Source of the DNA: Microbacterium galbinum
GTDB taxonomy: Bacteria > Actinomycetota > Actinomycetes > Actinomycetales > Microbacteriaceae
Direction of reading: 5' to 3'
Assembly (NCBI RefSeq): GCF_023101185.1
Contig: NZ_CP078077.1
Coordinates: 248,001 to 312,000, forward strand
Length of the DNA: 64,000 nucleotides
Below are positions 44,101-52,186 of this stretch, piece after piece (the first letter of the stretch is position 1; every line of letters starts with the position of its first letter). Under the pieces are notes generated by a model. It saw only the letters and a list, made by a program, of their open reading frames with translations. It was not told the DNA's origin and ran no database searches. Made by a program: the position numbers and the translations under genes.

Positions 44101-45059
44101 TCGCGAAGCCCGAGCGCGGACCGCGCGCACGGGGTGGTTCCGAGGCGGTGGCCGCGGCATCCGCTCGGGGTCCGATCGAGCAGGCGGGTCTCACCGCCTG
44201 GACGTTCGGCGACCTTCCCGAGGTGCTCGATACGCGCGTCGCCGGTGGCGTCGTGCGCGGCTACCCGGCGATCGTCGACGAGGGCAAGAGCGTCGCGGTG
44301 CGCGTGGAGTCATCGGCGGATGCCGCGGCCGACGCCACCCGTGACGGCGTGCTGCGTCTCGTGCTGCTGGCCGTGCCGTCGCCCTCGTCGTACGTGCAGC
44401 AGCACCTCACCAGCCAGGAGAAGCTCGCCCTCGCGGCCTCGCCGTACCCGTCGGCGGCCGCGCTCATCGAGGACTGCCGTGCGGCCGTGGCGCGGAAGGT
44501 GATCGACGCTTCGACAGGCTCAGCGACCGGGGGTGTCGGCGTCGTGCGCACCGAGGCAGACTTCGGGCGGGTGCGGGATGCCGTGTCGGCCGCGCTCGTC
44601 GACCAGCTGTTCGCATGCGTGTCGCTCGTCGCCCGCATCCTCACGCAGTCGCGCGAGGTCGAGCGCGGCATCAAGTCGCAGAACTCCCTCGCCCTCCTCG
44701 GGCCGTTGAACGACATCCGCACGCAGCTCTCGGGGCTTCTGCATCCGGGCTTCGTGTCGGCCGCCGGGGTCGACCGGATCGCGCACTTCCCCCGCTACCT
44801 CAGCGGCATGGTCGACCGGTTGAAGACCCTCTCGTCGGAACCCGGCAAGGACCGCACGCGCATGAGCGAGTACGAACGGATGGCGAAGGCCTTCGAGGAT
44901 GCCGGGGGAACGATCCCGCTCCCCCGCGGTGCCGCTGCGTCGCTCGTCGAGACCCGCTGGCTACTGGAGGAGTACCGGGTGAGCGTGTTCGCCCAGCGCC
45001 TCGGCACCGCGCAGCCCGTGTCGCCGCAGCGCATCATGAAGGCCCTCGCGGGGAAGTAG
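41103..45059 (+). CDS. hrpA: ATP-dependent RNA helicase HrpA
   Basis: DEAH-box helicase of 1318 residues, the usual full HrpA length, with a role in ribosome rescue and mRNA handling in other bacteria. Motif I is GATGSGKTT at residues 35-43, motif II DEAH at 129-132, motif III SAT at 161-163, and motif VI QRSGRAGRT. Winged-helix, ratchet and OB-fold regions follow, then the long HrpA-specific C-terminal half. Two copies of a dispersed hairpin repeat lie in frame: one near residue 219 (RVPEPVEG), in the linker between the RecA domains, and one near residue 1136 (ASTGSATG), in the C-terminal extension. Both fall in stretches that look like surface loops. Confidence 0.95.
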   Translation: MSSPVISFPPELPVSAARAEIADAIRDHQVVIVAGATGSGKTTQLPKIALELGRERIAHTQPRRLAARTIAERVAEELQVELGTLVGYKVRFTDKVSDDTRIALMTDGILLNEIHRDRLLTRYDTIIIDEAHERSLNVDFLLGYLARILPERPDLKVIITSATIDPESFAKHFSVPGPGDDRVPAPIIEVSGRTYPVEIRYRPLVADADDDETDDASRVPEPVEGPEDEVSAIVAALRELDREEPGDVLVFLPGEAEIRDAADAVRGAYSKDRSPTEVLPLYGRLSAAEQHRVFERSRVAGVRRRVILATNVAETSLTVPGIRYVIDTGTARISRYSNRSKVQRLPIEAISQASANQRSGRAGRTSDGIAIRLYSEDDFAKRPEFTEPEILRTSLASVILQMLSLGFGDISDFPFLTPPDSRGVKAAFDLLTELGAVEPSRRDGSPHLTRIGRDISRMPIDPRFARMLIEAGRHGVTHDLLPIVSGMTIQDVRERPEERREEADRLHARFVDPTSDFITLLNLWNHLREQQRELGSSAFRRLCRAEHLNYVRVREWFDVHRQLKTLVKSAELKGDGSSDPDAIHRAILAGLLSQIGLLDERTAPAGKTHAPAKDKGRRIAEYRGARGIRFSIFPGSGLRKKSPRAVIAAEIVETSRTFARTVAAIDPAWAEPLAGDLAKRQVTEPHWSKDAGAAVAYEKVTLFGLEIIPRRRVQFARIDRAASRELFVRHALVEGEWDPSRIDKRVSAFWRSNAELRKRLEKLEERERRRDILAGDEAVFRFYDERIPAEVFDVRSFETWWREALTTTPKLLVMREADLIDDEGRASQNEFPTRWTQGDQVLGLAYRFEPGAADDGVSVVVPLALLAQIEDTGFDWQVPGLRAELITGLLRALPKAIRRHVVPAADWADKFGAELAGQGPEDHDGRPSRSLKEALARLIQPLANQLVSAADFEDERVPAHLRMNFRAVDERGRVAGSHRDLATLQAELSDRARSSVARSIAKPERGPRARGGSEAVAAASARGPIEQAGLTAWTFGDLPEVLDTRVAGGVVRGYPAIVDEGKSVAVRVESSADAAADATRDGVLRLVLLAVPSPSSYVQQHLTSQEKLALAASPYPSAAALIEDCRAAVARKVIDASTGSATGGVGVVRTEADFGRVRDAVSAALVDQLFACVSLVARILTQSREVERGIKSQNSLALLGPLNDIRTQLSGLLHPGFVSAAGVDRIAHFPRYLSGMVDRLKTLSSEPGKDRTRMSEYERMAKAFEDAGGTIPLPRGAAASLVETRWLLEEYRVSVFAQRLGTAQPVSPQRIMKALAGK
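41755..41777 (-). repeat. Dispersed 23-bp hairpin repeat, copy 1 (inside hrpA)
   Basis: On the minus strand the core is CTTCGACAGGCTCAG followed by GGACC. CCCT and AGGG flank an 11-base loop and can pair. It is translated in frame as RVPEPVEG. Confidence 0.7.
44507..44529 (+). repeat. Dispersed 23-bp hairpin repeat, copy 2 (inside hrpA)
   Basis: Twenty of 23 positions match copy 1 in the opposite orientation. Here the stem reads CGCT and AGCG, so one base pair is exchanged from C-G to G-C without loss of pairing. It is translated in frame as DASTGSATG. Confidence 0.7.
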
Positions 45060-45113
45060 CGCGGGTAGCGAACCAAAAGTCACAGATGGGTCGGCAGATA
45101 GCGGAGACTCCAT

Positions 45114-45119
45114 TAGCAT
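45114..45119 (+). promoter_or_regulatory. -10 element, leaderless start of the candidate HEPN gene
   Basis: TAGCAT, six bases (GAACGC), then GTG at 45126. No Shine-Dalgarno sequence is seen. Confidence 0.5.
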
Positions 45120-45125
45120 GAACGC

Positions 45126-45797
45126 GTGACAGACGGCGCAATCGACCCCTTGCACGGCTTGCTTCCACCAGGAGGTACTTATTTCGGGCGCCCAGAACGC
45201 GTGGATACCTCAGAGTGGCCCGCGCGACATGCGCTCTCATTCCACGTCGGAGATGTGCTCCTCGCTGCCGCCGATCTGGATGCCAACCTGACTACGTTGA
45301 TTGCGGTGCTCGTGAATCGGGACCACCCAAATCGAGAACTTGCGAAGGGTCGTTTCGTCAGCGACAAGATCCAGATCCTAGAGAGCGTCTATCCGCAGGG
45401 ATGGCGCGACACTAACGCCCTCACTCGGAGTCTCAAGCGGGTAACTCAGGACCGGAACTCATTAGCGCACGCATTTTGGGAACCGGACCTTGAAGCGCTC
45501 AAAGAGACGGATCCCTCCGCGATGGAGGACGAGCCTCAGGAGCTGAAGCTACGACTCCACCGAGAAAAATCCAAGAAGAGCACCCCAGTGGACTTTAACG
45601 CTCTTTATCAAACGCGAGTGGACGTCGGACTCCTCAACATGGTCTGCCTCGACATCACGAATCGGTGGCTTTTCGGCGAACTCGACGACGTCTCTATTCC
45701 AGAGTATGTACAGAGTTTGGGTGAGAACCCGCTCTACATCGGTTGGCCAAAGTCGGCGGAATGGGCCGCTGACGTGAATCGGGTGTTCTCCTCCTGA
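45126..45797 (+). CDS. Uncharacterised protein with HEPN-like RNxxxH motif
   Basis: Protein of 223 residues that I do not recognise as a named family. It appears mainly alpha-helical and soluble. The central segment SLKRVTQDRNSLAHAFWEPD contains an R-N-x3-H arrangement in a helix-end context, as in HEPN-domain ribonucleases and in non-catalytic HEPN proteins. A charged loop (HREKSKKS) follows, then a helix with VGLLNMVCLDITNRWLFGEL. Base composition and codon choice differ from the surroundings: AAA, CGA, ACT, CTA and TTA codons are common here and rare nearby, which suggests recent acquisition. No antitoxin-like partner gene is adjacent; the nearest unexplained sequence is the 173-bp gap downstream. 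Function could be defence or stress related, but this is inference from one motif. Confidence 0.7.
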   Translation: MTDGAIDPLHGLLPPGGTYFGRPERVDTSEWPARHALSFHVGDVLLAAADLDANLTTLIAVLVNRDHPNRELAKGRFVSDKIQILESVYPQGWRDTNALTRSLKRVTQDRNSLAHAFWEPDLEALKETDPSAMEDEPQELKLRLHREKSKKSTPVDFNALYQTRVDVGLLNMVCLDITNRWLFGELDDVSIPEYVQSLGENPLYIGWPKSAEWAADVNRVFSS

Positions 45798-45958
45798 TCT
45801 TCACCGATCGCTCCTCTCCGTAAACGGGCACGCACGAGCATCATCGGCATAGCGAACAAGTCGGCTGCCGCGCCGAGCCCCGCAGCCGGAGGTTCCACAC
45901 AAGGCGGGTGGACGTCGTACCCGTATCGCCAAAGCCTCGGCCTCGTGAACATCTCGAC
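45798..45958. other. Lower-GC intergenic stretch after the candidate HEPN gene
   Basis: About 160 bases with no convincing open frame, hairpin or RNA gene. It ends at the -10 element of the quinone oxidoreductase and may be the remainder of the segment that brought in the upstream gene. Confidence 0.4.
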
Positions 45959-45964
45959 TAGCGT
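45959..45964 (+). promoter_or_regulatory. -10 element, leaderless start of the quinone oxidoreductase
   Basis: TAGCGT, six bases (GGGGTG), then ATG at 45971. This spacing selects the ATG over the GTG at 45968. Confidence 0.55.
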
Positions 45965-45970
45965 GGGGTG

Positions 45971-46912
45971 ATGGCTCGCGCGATCGTCTACACCGAAATC
46001 GGCTCCCCCGACGTCCTCCACCTCACGGAGGTGCCCGATCCCCTCGCCGGTCCCGGCGAGATCGTGGTGCGCATCGAGGCCGCGGGCGTCAACCCGATCG
46101 ATGCGAAGATCCGCGGCGGACGCCGCCCCTCGCCGCCCATCACCGAACCCCGCCCGGTCGGCTTCGACGGTGCGGGTGTCGTCGATCAGGTCGGCGACGG
46201 TGTGGAAGGCTTCGCGGTCGGCGACCGGGTCGCGATCCGCGACGCCCACGGCACCTACGCGTCGGCCCTGCTCGTGCGCCCCGAGAACCTCGCCCTCCTG
46301 CCCGACGCGGTGACCGCCGCGGAGGGCGCCGGCATCGGCATCCCCGCCGGCACCGCCTATCAGGTGCTGCGCTCGCTCGCCGTGGGCCCCGACGACGTGC
46401 TGCTCGTGCACGCGGGTTCCGGTGCCGTCGGCCAGGCGGCCGTGCAGTTCGCCGTGGCGTGGGGCGCGACCGTGATCGCGACCGCCAGCCCCTCGCGCCA
46501 CGCGCAGCTGCGCGAGCTCGGTGCGATCCCCGTGGCCTACGGCGACGGCCTGCTCGAACGCGTGCGCGACGCCGCACCTTCCGACGTCACCGTCGTGTTC
46601 GACGGCGCCGGCACCGACGAAGCCATCGAGGTGTCACTCGCGCTCGTCGCCGACCGCGACCGCATCGGCACGATCGTGCGCGGACCGGACGCCGCATCGT
46701 TCGGCATCCGCGCCTTCTCGGGCGGCTCGCCGGTCCCGCTCACCGACGAGGAGCAGGCCTGGCGCGCCGAGGCGCTGCCGAAGACCATCGAACTCCTCGC
46801 CAGCGGCGACTTCGTGATCGAACTCGGACCCGAGCTGCCCCTCGCCGAGGCCGCCCGGGCCCACGAACTCGTCGAGGCGCACGTCGCGGGCAAGATCGTG
46901 CTGCTGCCGTAG
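45971..46912 (+). CDS. NADPH:quinone oxidoreductase (zinc-free MDR family)
   Basis: Medium-chain dehydrogenase/reductase of 313 residues without the zinc-ligand cysteines, as in quinone oxidoreductases. GEIVVRIEAAGVNPIDAKIRGG and PVGFDGAGVVDQVGDGV form the catalytic-domain signature; LLVHAGSGAVGQAAVQFAVAWG is the NADPH-binding Rossmann loop. It probably reduces quinones or enones in the cytoplasm. It has its own leaderless promoter. Confidence 0.92.
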   Translation: MARAIVYTEIGSPDVLHLTEVPDPLAGPGEIVVRIEAAGVNPIDAKIRGGRRPSPPITEPRPVGFDGAGVVDQVGDGVEGFAVGDRVAIRDAHGTYASALLVRPENLALLPDAVTAAEGAGIGIPAGTAYQVLRSLAVGPDDVLLVHAGSGAVGQAAVQFAVAWGATVIATASPSRHAQLRELGAIPVAYGDGLLERVRDAAPSDVTVVFDGAGTDEAIEVSLALVADRDRIGTIVRGPDAASFGIRAFSGGSPVPLTDEEQAWRAEALPKTIELLASGDFVIELGPELPLAEAARAHELVEAHVAGKIVLLP

Positions 46913-46940
46913 GGCGCGTTCCCATGTCGGTCACACCCTC

Positions 46941-46946
46941 TACGCT
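46941..46946 (+). promoter_or_regulatory. -10 element, leaderless start of the Gfo/Idh gene
   Basis: TACGCT, six bases (GGGGAC), then ATG at 46953. Confidence 0.55.
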
Positions 46947-46952
46947 GGGGAC

Positions 46953-47963
46953 ATGACTGGTCTTCGATGGGGAATCCTCGCGACGGGCGGCATCGCCGGC
47001 TCGTTCGCTTCCGACCTGCGCGCCGCGGGTCTCGACCTGGTGGCCGTGGGGTCGCGTTCGCAGGAATCGGCGGATGCCTTCGCCGCCCGCTTCGACATCC
47101 CGCACGCCCACCCGTCCTACGAGGCTCTCGTCGCCGATCCCGACGTCGACATCATCTACGTCTCGACCCCGCACCCGATGCACCACGCGAACGCGCGCCT
47201 GGCGCTCGAGGCCGGCAAGCACGTGCTCGTCGAGAAGGCCTTCACGCTGAACCAGGCCGAGGCCGCCGACCTGCAGGCCCTCGCCACCGAGCGCGGTCTG
47301 CTCGCGACCGAGGCGATGTGGACCCGCTATCTGCCGCACATGATCCGGGTGCGTGAGATCGTCGCCTCCGGCATCCTCGGCGAGGTGCGCTCGGTGAGCG
47401 CCGACCACACGCAGCTGCTGCCCTCCGACCCCGAGCACCGTTTGAACGCGCTCGAGCTCGGCGGGGGCGCCCTCCTCGACCTGGCGATCTACCCGATCTC
47501 GTTCGTCTGGGACATCCTCGGTGCGCCCACCAGCATCCACAGCGTCGCGCGTCTGATCGAGACCGGTGCCGACGCCGAGGTCGCGACCGTCATGACCCAC
47601 GAAGGCGGCGCGGTCTCGACCACGCTCTCCTCGTCGCGCACGGCCGGCCCGAACCGCGCGACGATCCTCGGCACGAAGGCCCGCATCGAGATCGATCGCT
47701 TCTTCTGGTCGCCGTCGGTGCTGCGCGTGATCGACCCCGAGGGCACGGTGCTCGAGGAGTTCGACGGGCGTCTCGACCCCGAGGCCGGCGGCCGCGGCAT
47801 GCAGTTCGAGGCTCTCGCCGCCGAACGCCTCGTGCGCGAGGGGAACCTCGCCGGCGACATCCTGCCGCTCGCCGAGTCCGTCGCGATCATGGGCACGCTC
47901 GACGAGATCCGCCGTCAGATCGGCGTCCGCTATCCCGGCGAGTCGACCGGCGAGCAGGCCTGA
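46953..47963 (+). CDS. Gfo/Idh/MocA family oxidoreductase
   Basis: NAD(P)-dependent sugar or cyclitol dehydrogenase-like protein of 336 residues. WGILATGGIAGSFASDL is the Rossmann start, YVSTPHPMHHANARLALEAGKHVLVEKAF contains the conserved E-K pair, and EAMWTRYLPHMI begins the C-terminal substrate domain, as in trans-dihydrobenzenediol dehydrogenase-like members. The exact substrate is unknown. The NYN-domain gene follows two bases after its stop codon. Confidence 0.9.
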   Translation: MTGLRWGILATGGIAGSFASDLRAAGLDLVAVGSRSQESADAFAARFDIPHAHPSYEALVADPDVDIIYVSTPHPMHHANARLALEAGKHVLVEKAFTLNQAEAADLQALATERGLLATEAMWTRYLPHMIRVREIVASGILGEVRSVSADHTQLLPSDPEHRLNALELGGGALLDLAIYPISFVWDILGAPTSIHSVARLIETGADAEVATVMTHEGGAVSTTLSSSRTAGPNRATILGTKARIEIDRFFWSPSVLRVIDPEGTVLEEFDGRLDPEAGGRGMQFEALAAERLVREGNLAGDILPLAESVAIMGTLDEIRRQIGVRYPGESTGEQA

Positions 47964-47965
47964 GC

Positions 47966-48940
47966 ATGGCCGAGCCCACCGACGTCCGCGTCGCGGTCTA
48001 CCTCGACTTCGACAACATCGTCATCTCCTGGTACGACCGGGTCCACGGTCGTAACGCCTACGGCAAGGACCGTCAGCGCATCAGCGAGAACCCGAACGAT
48101 CCCGAGGTCGCCGAGCGCCTGAGCCTCGCGATGATCGAGGTCGGCGCGATCATCGACTACGCCGCCTCCTTCGGCACGCTCGTGCTCACCCGCGCCTACG
48201 CGGACTGGTCCTCGCCCGTGAACGCGGTCTACCGCTCGCAGCTCGTCGCCCGCGCGGTCGACCTGGTGCAGCTGTTCCCGGCCGCCGCATACGCGAAGAA
48301 CGGGGCAGACATCCGCCTCGCGGTGGATGCGGTCGAAGACATGTTCCGCCTGCCCGACCTCACGCACGTGGTGATCGTCGCCGGCGACAGCGACTACGTG
48401 CCGCTCGCCCAGCGCTGCAAGCGTCTCGGCCGGTACGTGATCGGCGTCGGCGTCGCCGGGTCCACCGCGAAGTCGCTGGCCGCGGCCTGCGACGAGTTCG
48501 AGGCCTACGACTCGCTCCCCGGCGTGCACCGTCCCGTCAAGGCCGCCCCGGTGGCCGAGGTCGTCGCCGCGCCCGCCGAGACGGCCGAAGCGGAGGCCGA
48601 GCCGGCGGCCGAGGCTCCGACCGACACGGTCAAGAAGAGCACCCGCTCGCGTCGCGCCAAGTCGGCACCGGCCGCGCCGCCGCCCGAGCCCGTGATCGAC
48701 CCGCAGAACGAGGCGACGCAGCTGCTCGAGCGGGCGCTGCGCCTGGGGCACGACAAGGCGGATGCCGACGAGTGGCTGCACAGCTCGGCGGTCAAGACGC
48801 ACATGCGCCGCATGGATCCGTCGTTCAGCGAGAAGGGACTCGGCTACCGGTCGTTCTCGGACTTCCTGAAGTCCCGCGACGACATCGCCGAGCTCGAAGA
48901 GACCGGGCACGAGCGCTTGGTCAGGCTGCGCGACCGCTGA
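47966..48940 (+). CDS. NYN domain protein with C-terminal OST-HTH/LOTUS domain
   Basis: Putative RNA-processing protein of 324 residues. The NYN (PIN-like) nuclease domain spans about residues 1-165, with acidic metal-binding positions in VYLDFDNIVISW, KNGADIRLAVDA and VIVAGDSDYVPLAQ. A low-complexity linker rich in Ala, Glu and Pro follows. Residues 250-324 (LLERALRLGHDK through GLGYRSFSDFLKSRDDI) resemble an OST-HTH/LOTUS RNA-binding domain. The combination is that of LabA/DUF88-like proteins; substrate RNA is unknown. It is translated directly after the Gfo/Idh gene and overlaps the 3' end of the convergent MFS gene by 20 bp. Confidence 0.88.
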   Translation: MAEPTDVRVAVYLDFDNIVISWYDRVHGRNAYGKDRQRISENPNDPEVAERLSLAMIEVGAIIDYAASFGTLVLTRAYADWSSPVNAVYRSQLVARAVDLVQLFPAAAYAKNGADIRLAVDAVEDMFRLPDLTHVVIVAGDSDYVPLAQRCKRLGRYVIGVGVAGSTAKSLAAACDEFEAYDSLPGVHRPVKAAPVAEVVAAPAETAEAEAEPAAEAPTDTVKKSTRSRRAKSAPAAPPPEPVIDPQNEATQLLERALRLGHDKADADEWLHSSAVKTHMRRMDPSFSEKGLGYRSFSDFLKSRDDIAELEETGHERLVRLRDR

Positions 48941-50207
48941 CCTCGTCGCCGCTTCCGTCGCCGCTCCCGTCGTGACGCCCGAGGGCGCGCCACGAGAGGG
49001 CGGCCACGACGACCGTGACCGCGCCGACGACGGCGTAGGCGAGGCGCGGGTCGGTGAGTTGCGCGAGCGCACCCACGAGCACGCCGGTCACGACGGTCGA
49101 TCCCGGCAGCGCCATGGCCCAGATGCCCATGACGCGGCCGCGGATCGGCGTCGGGGTCGAGAGCATGACGAGCGCGTTGGCGCGCGCGATGAACCACATC
49201 ACGATCGCCCCGACCACCGCGAGGCCGATGAACAGAAGCGGCAGACTGGGTGCCGCCGCCGACAGCAGCACCGCCAGGCCCATCAGCGCCGCCAGCATCC
49301 GCACCTCGCCGCCGCGCGGTGTCGTCGGCCCGGTCGCCGAGAAGAATGCGCCGGGCAACGCGCCCAGACCGAAGGCGACGGCCAGCAGCCCGTAGGTTCC
49401 GCCGTCGGCGCGGAAGACGTTCGCGACGATCAAGGGGATCACGACCGCGATGTTGTACCCGGCCGCCGCGCACACGGCGAGCAGGAGCGTCTGCCGCACC
49501 GCAGGCGCGCGGGCCACGAACCGCCAGGCGCCCGTCGTCGGCGGGTCGGGCGCGGCCGATTCCTCGACCACCGGAGCCGACGTCGGCCGCGACCGCGGCC
49601 GCAGCGTCAGCAGCACGATGATCGACGGCACGAACACCAGGGCGTTCACGACGAAGCACCACGCGGCATCCGCGAACACGAGCAGCACTCCCGCCACCGC
49701 GGGGCCCAGCACCCGCGCGCCGTTGATGATGACCTCGTTCATGCTCACCGCGCTCGTCACGCGCTCGCGCCCGACGAGGTCGAGCACCAGCAGCTGACGC
49801 GCCGGGTTGTCGGCGGCGAACGCGAGGCCGTGCGCGAGCGAGAGCGCCATCAGCATCCAGATCTCGAGCGCACCGCCGAAGGCGAGCGCGGCCAGCACGG
49901 CGGCCACCGCCATCTGTGCGACGGCCGTCACCAGCAGCACCGAGCGCCGCGAGTAGCGATCCACGAGCACGCCGATGAACGGGCCGAGGGCGAGCGTCGG
50001 CACCATCATGCAGGCCGTCACGGCACCGAGCGCGAGCCCATCGCCCCCGAGTTCGACCACGAGCCACGCGATCGCGATCTGCGAGGCGGCCCCGCCCGCC
50101 GCCGACAGCAGCTGCGCGATGCTCCATCGGCGGTAGTCGCGGATGCGCAGCGCGGCGAACGACCGGGTCAGGGCTTCGCGCGTGAAGCGATCGCGCCAGG
50201 AGCTCAC
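48921..50207 (-). CDS. MFS transporter (MFS_3 class), last gene of the glycoside operon
   Basis: Twelve-helix transporter of 428 residues. [49 protein letters not shown] and [18 protein letters not shown] identify the MFS_3 group. The GTG at 50207 overlaps the stop codon of the isomerase gene (GTGA); longer frames are rejected because they run through that gene. As the last member of the operon it might export a reaction product or the aglycone left after sugar removal. This role is inferred only from position. Confidence 0.85.
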   Translation of the reverse strand: MSSWRDRFTREALTRSFAALRIRDYRRWSIAQLLSAAGGAASQIAIAWLVVELGGDGLALGAVTACMMVPTLALGPFIGVLVDRYSRRSVLLVTAVAQMAVAAVLAALAFGGALEIWMLMALSLAHGLAFAADNPARQLLVLDLVGRERVTSAVSMNEVIINGARVLGPAVAGVLLVFADAAWCFVVNALVFVPSIIVLLTLRPRSRPTSAPVVEESAAPDPPTTGAWRFVARAPAVRQTLLLAVCAAAGYNIAVVIPLIVANVFRADGGTYGLLAVAFGLGALPGAFFSATGPTTPRGGEVRMLAALMGLAVLLSAAAPSLPLLFIGLAVVGAIVMWFIARANALVMLSTPTPIRGRVMGIWAMALPGSTVVTGVLVGALAQLTDPRLAYAVVGAVTVVVAALSWRALGRHDGSGDGSGDEVSGRAA

Positions 50208-51211
50208 TGGTTGCTGAATGCGGCGTCGAACGAGGCCGTCGGCTTCGGCCACAGCAGCGACCGCACGTACTCGGCTGCCTGCGCTGCGCCGTGCAGACGA
50301 TCCATGCCGGCGTCCTCCCACTCGATCGAGATGGGGCCCGCGTATCCGATGGCGTCGAGCGCGCGGAACGAATCCTCCCAGGGCACGTCACCGTGCCCGG
50401 TCGAGACGAAGTCCCAGCCACGGCGCGGGTCGCCCCAGGGCAGGTGCGAACCGAGCACGCCCGCGCGTCCGTTGTGCGGGCGCAGTCGGGTGTCCTTGCA
50501 GTCGACGTGGTAGATGCGGTCGGCGAAGTCGACGATGAAACCCACCGGATCGATGTTCTGCCACATCATGTGCGAGGGGTCCCAGTTGAAGCCGAAGGCC
50601 TCCCGGTGGTCGATCGCTTCGAGGGCCCGCACCGACGACCAGTAGTCGTAGGCGATCTCGCTCGGGTGCACCTCGTGCGCGAACCGCACGCCCTCGGCGT
50701 CGAAGACATCGAGGATCGGGTTCCAGCGTGCCGCGAAGTCCTCGAATCCTCCGTCGATCACCGACTCGGGCACCGGCGGGAACATCGCCACGTAGGGCCA
50801 GATCGACGAACCGGTGAACCCGACCACGGTGTCGACGCCGAGCTTGCGGGCCACGCGCGCGGCGCGCTTCATGTCGTCGGCGGCACGCTGACGCACGCCT
50901 TCGGCCTCGCCGTCGCCCCACACGTAGTCGCGGAGGATCGCCTGATGGCGGAAGTCGATCGGCGCATCGCACACCGCTTGACCGGCGAGGTGGTTCGAGA
51001 TCGCGAAGACCTGCAGGCCGTGGCGGTCGAGGATCTCGAGGCGGGAGGCCGCATAGGCGTCGTCCTCGTCCGCGCGCTGCAGGTCGAGGTGGTCTCCGGA
51101 TGCCGCGATCTCCAACCCGTCGTAGCCCCACGAGGCGGCGAGCCGGGCCACCTCCTCGAACGGCAGATCAGCCCACTGGCCGGTGAACAGGGTGACGGGA
51201 TGCGTGCTCAT
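50204..51211 (-). CDS. Sugar phosphate isomerase/epimerase-like TIM barrel (type A)
   Basis: Xylose-isomerase-like TIM-barrel protein of 335 residues from a well-conserved uncharacterised family. Blocks are [106 protein letters not shown] and [12 protein letters not shown]. The Glu, Asp, His and Glu residues in the last motifs are the expected divalent-metal ligands. It overlaps its neighbours by four bases on both sides. Possible functions are isomerase, dehydratase, or lyase acting on an oxidised sugar. Confidence 0.88.
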   Translation of the reverse strand: MSTHPVTLFTGQWADLPFEEVARLAASWGYDGLEIAASGDHLDLQRADEDDAYAASRLEILDRHGLQVFAISNHLAGQAVCDAPIDFRHQAILRDYVWGDGEAEGVRQRAADDMKRAARVARKLGVDTVVGFTGSSIWPYVAMFPPVPESVIDGGFEDFAARWNPILDVFDAEGVRFAHEVHPSEIAYDYWSSVRALEAIDHREAFGFNWDPSHMMWQNIDPVGFIVDFADRIYHVDCKDTRLRPHNGRAGVLGSHLPWGDPRRGWDFVSTGHGDVPWEDSFRALDAIGYAGPISIEWEDAGMDRLHGAAQAAEYVRSLLWPKPTASFDAAFSNQ

Positions 51212-52182
51212 CGATGTGCCTCCGTTGGCGCTGCGGGGTAGTTCTCGGCGATCCACGCCCAGCTCGTCTTCGCGCTCTCGAACGGCTCCATGCTGGGCTT
51301 GTCGACCTCGATCAGAACCGTACCGCCGAAGTCGTCCGGCAGCTCGGCGAGCGCCTCGCGGATCGGCACGTCGCCGAGCCCGGGCTCGAGGAAGAAGCGC
51401 TCGGCCATGACGTCGAAGTAGGGCGTCTTCTTCTCGCGCGCGGTCTTCGCGAGCGCGAGATCCATGTCCTTCACGTGCAGGTCCGAGATGCGATCGGCGT
51501 GCGCGGCGACCCAGGCCACGACATCCGTGCCCGTCCACGCGAGGTGCCCGATGTCGGGCCCGGCGGCGAGCAGGGACGGCGAGATCGCGTCGAGCACGTG
51601 GTCGTACTCGGCCTCGGTCTCGATCCACGTGCCGACGTGGTTGTGCAGCGCGGGCGTCACGCCCTCGGCCGTCAGCACCTCCGCCGCCTCGCCGATGACG
51701 TTCACGACCCGATCGAGCCGCGCGGCGTCGAAGGCATGGCCGGAGGCCGCCGCCTCGTCGATGCGCGGCCGCCCGGGGGCCATGTCGGCCGCGAGGAACA
51801 CGCGGTCGAGACCGAGGTACAGCGACTCCTCGGCACGCCGACGGATGCCGTCGAACCAGCGGAAGTGCGCCTCGTCGTCACCCGTGTGATCGCGCCCGAA
51901 CTCCTCGGGGAGCCCGATGTGCACGTAGCCCGGTGTGACCTTCAGCCCCGAGTCCGCGACGACGCGGGCGTACGCCTGCAGGGTCTGGGTCGGGAGCACC
52001 TCGAGCATGACCGACGAGAACCCGGCGTCGCGCACCTGACCGAGCACGATCGGCTGGCGGGCGAGGAAGCTCGGGCGGTCGAACTCCCATCCGACGCTGC
52101 CCGGGTCGCCCGTCGAGTCGCCGAGCGAGACGGTGATCCACTGGAGGGTGTTGAGCGAGAAGTGATCCCTGGTGAGTGTCAT
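51208..52182 (-). CDS. Sugar phosphate isomerase/epimerase-like TIM barrel (type B, paralogue 1)
   Basis: TIM-barrel protein of 324 residues, a clear paralogue of the next upstream gene. Shared blocks are [75 protein letters not shown] and [10 protein letters not shown]. They recall inosose dehydratase (IolE) and supply Glu, Asp, His and Glu metal ligands. Two tandem copies plus the type A protein next to a glycoside-oxidising flavoenzyme suggest hydratase, isomerase or lyase steps on 3-keto sugars. Confidence 0.87.
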   Translation of the reverse strand: MTLTRDHFSLNTLQWITVSLGDSTGDPGSVGWEFDRPSFLARQPIVLGQVRDAGFSSVMLEVLPTQTLQAYARVVADSGLKVTPGYVHIGLPEEFGRDHTGDDEAHFRWFDGIRRRAEESLYLGLDRVFLAADMAPGRPRIDEAAASGHAFDAARLDRVVNVIGEAAEVLTAEGVTPALHNHVGTWIETEAEYDHVLDAISPSLLAAGPDIGHLAWTGTDVVAWVAAHADRISDLHVKDMDLALAKTAREKKTPYFDVMAERFFLEPGLGDVPIREALAELPDDFGGTVLIEVDKPSMEPFESAKTSWAWIAENYPAAPTEAHR

Positions 52183-52186
52183 CGTG

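Noticed and set aside
45734-46501. A minus-strand frame across the quinone oxidoreductase promoter.
   Set aside because: It is a shadow frame with no motif, and it covers the leaderless -10 element of a well-supported gene.
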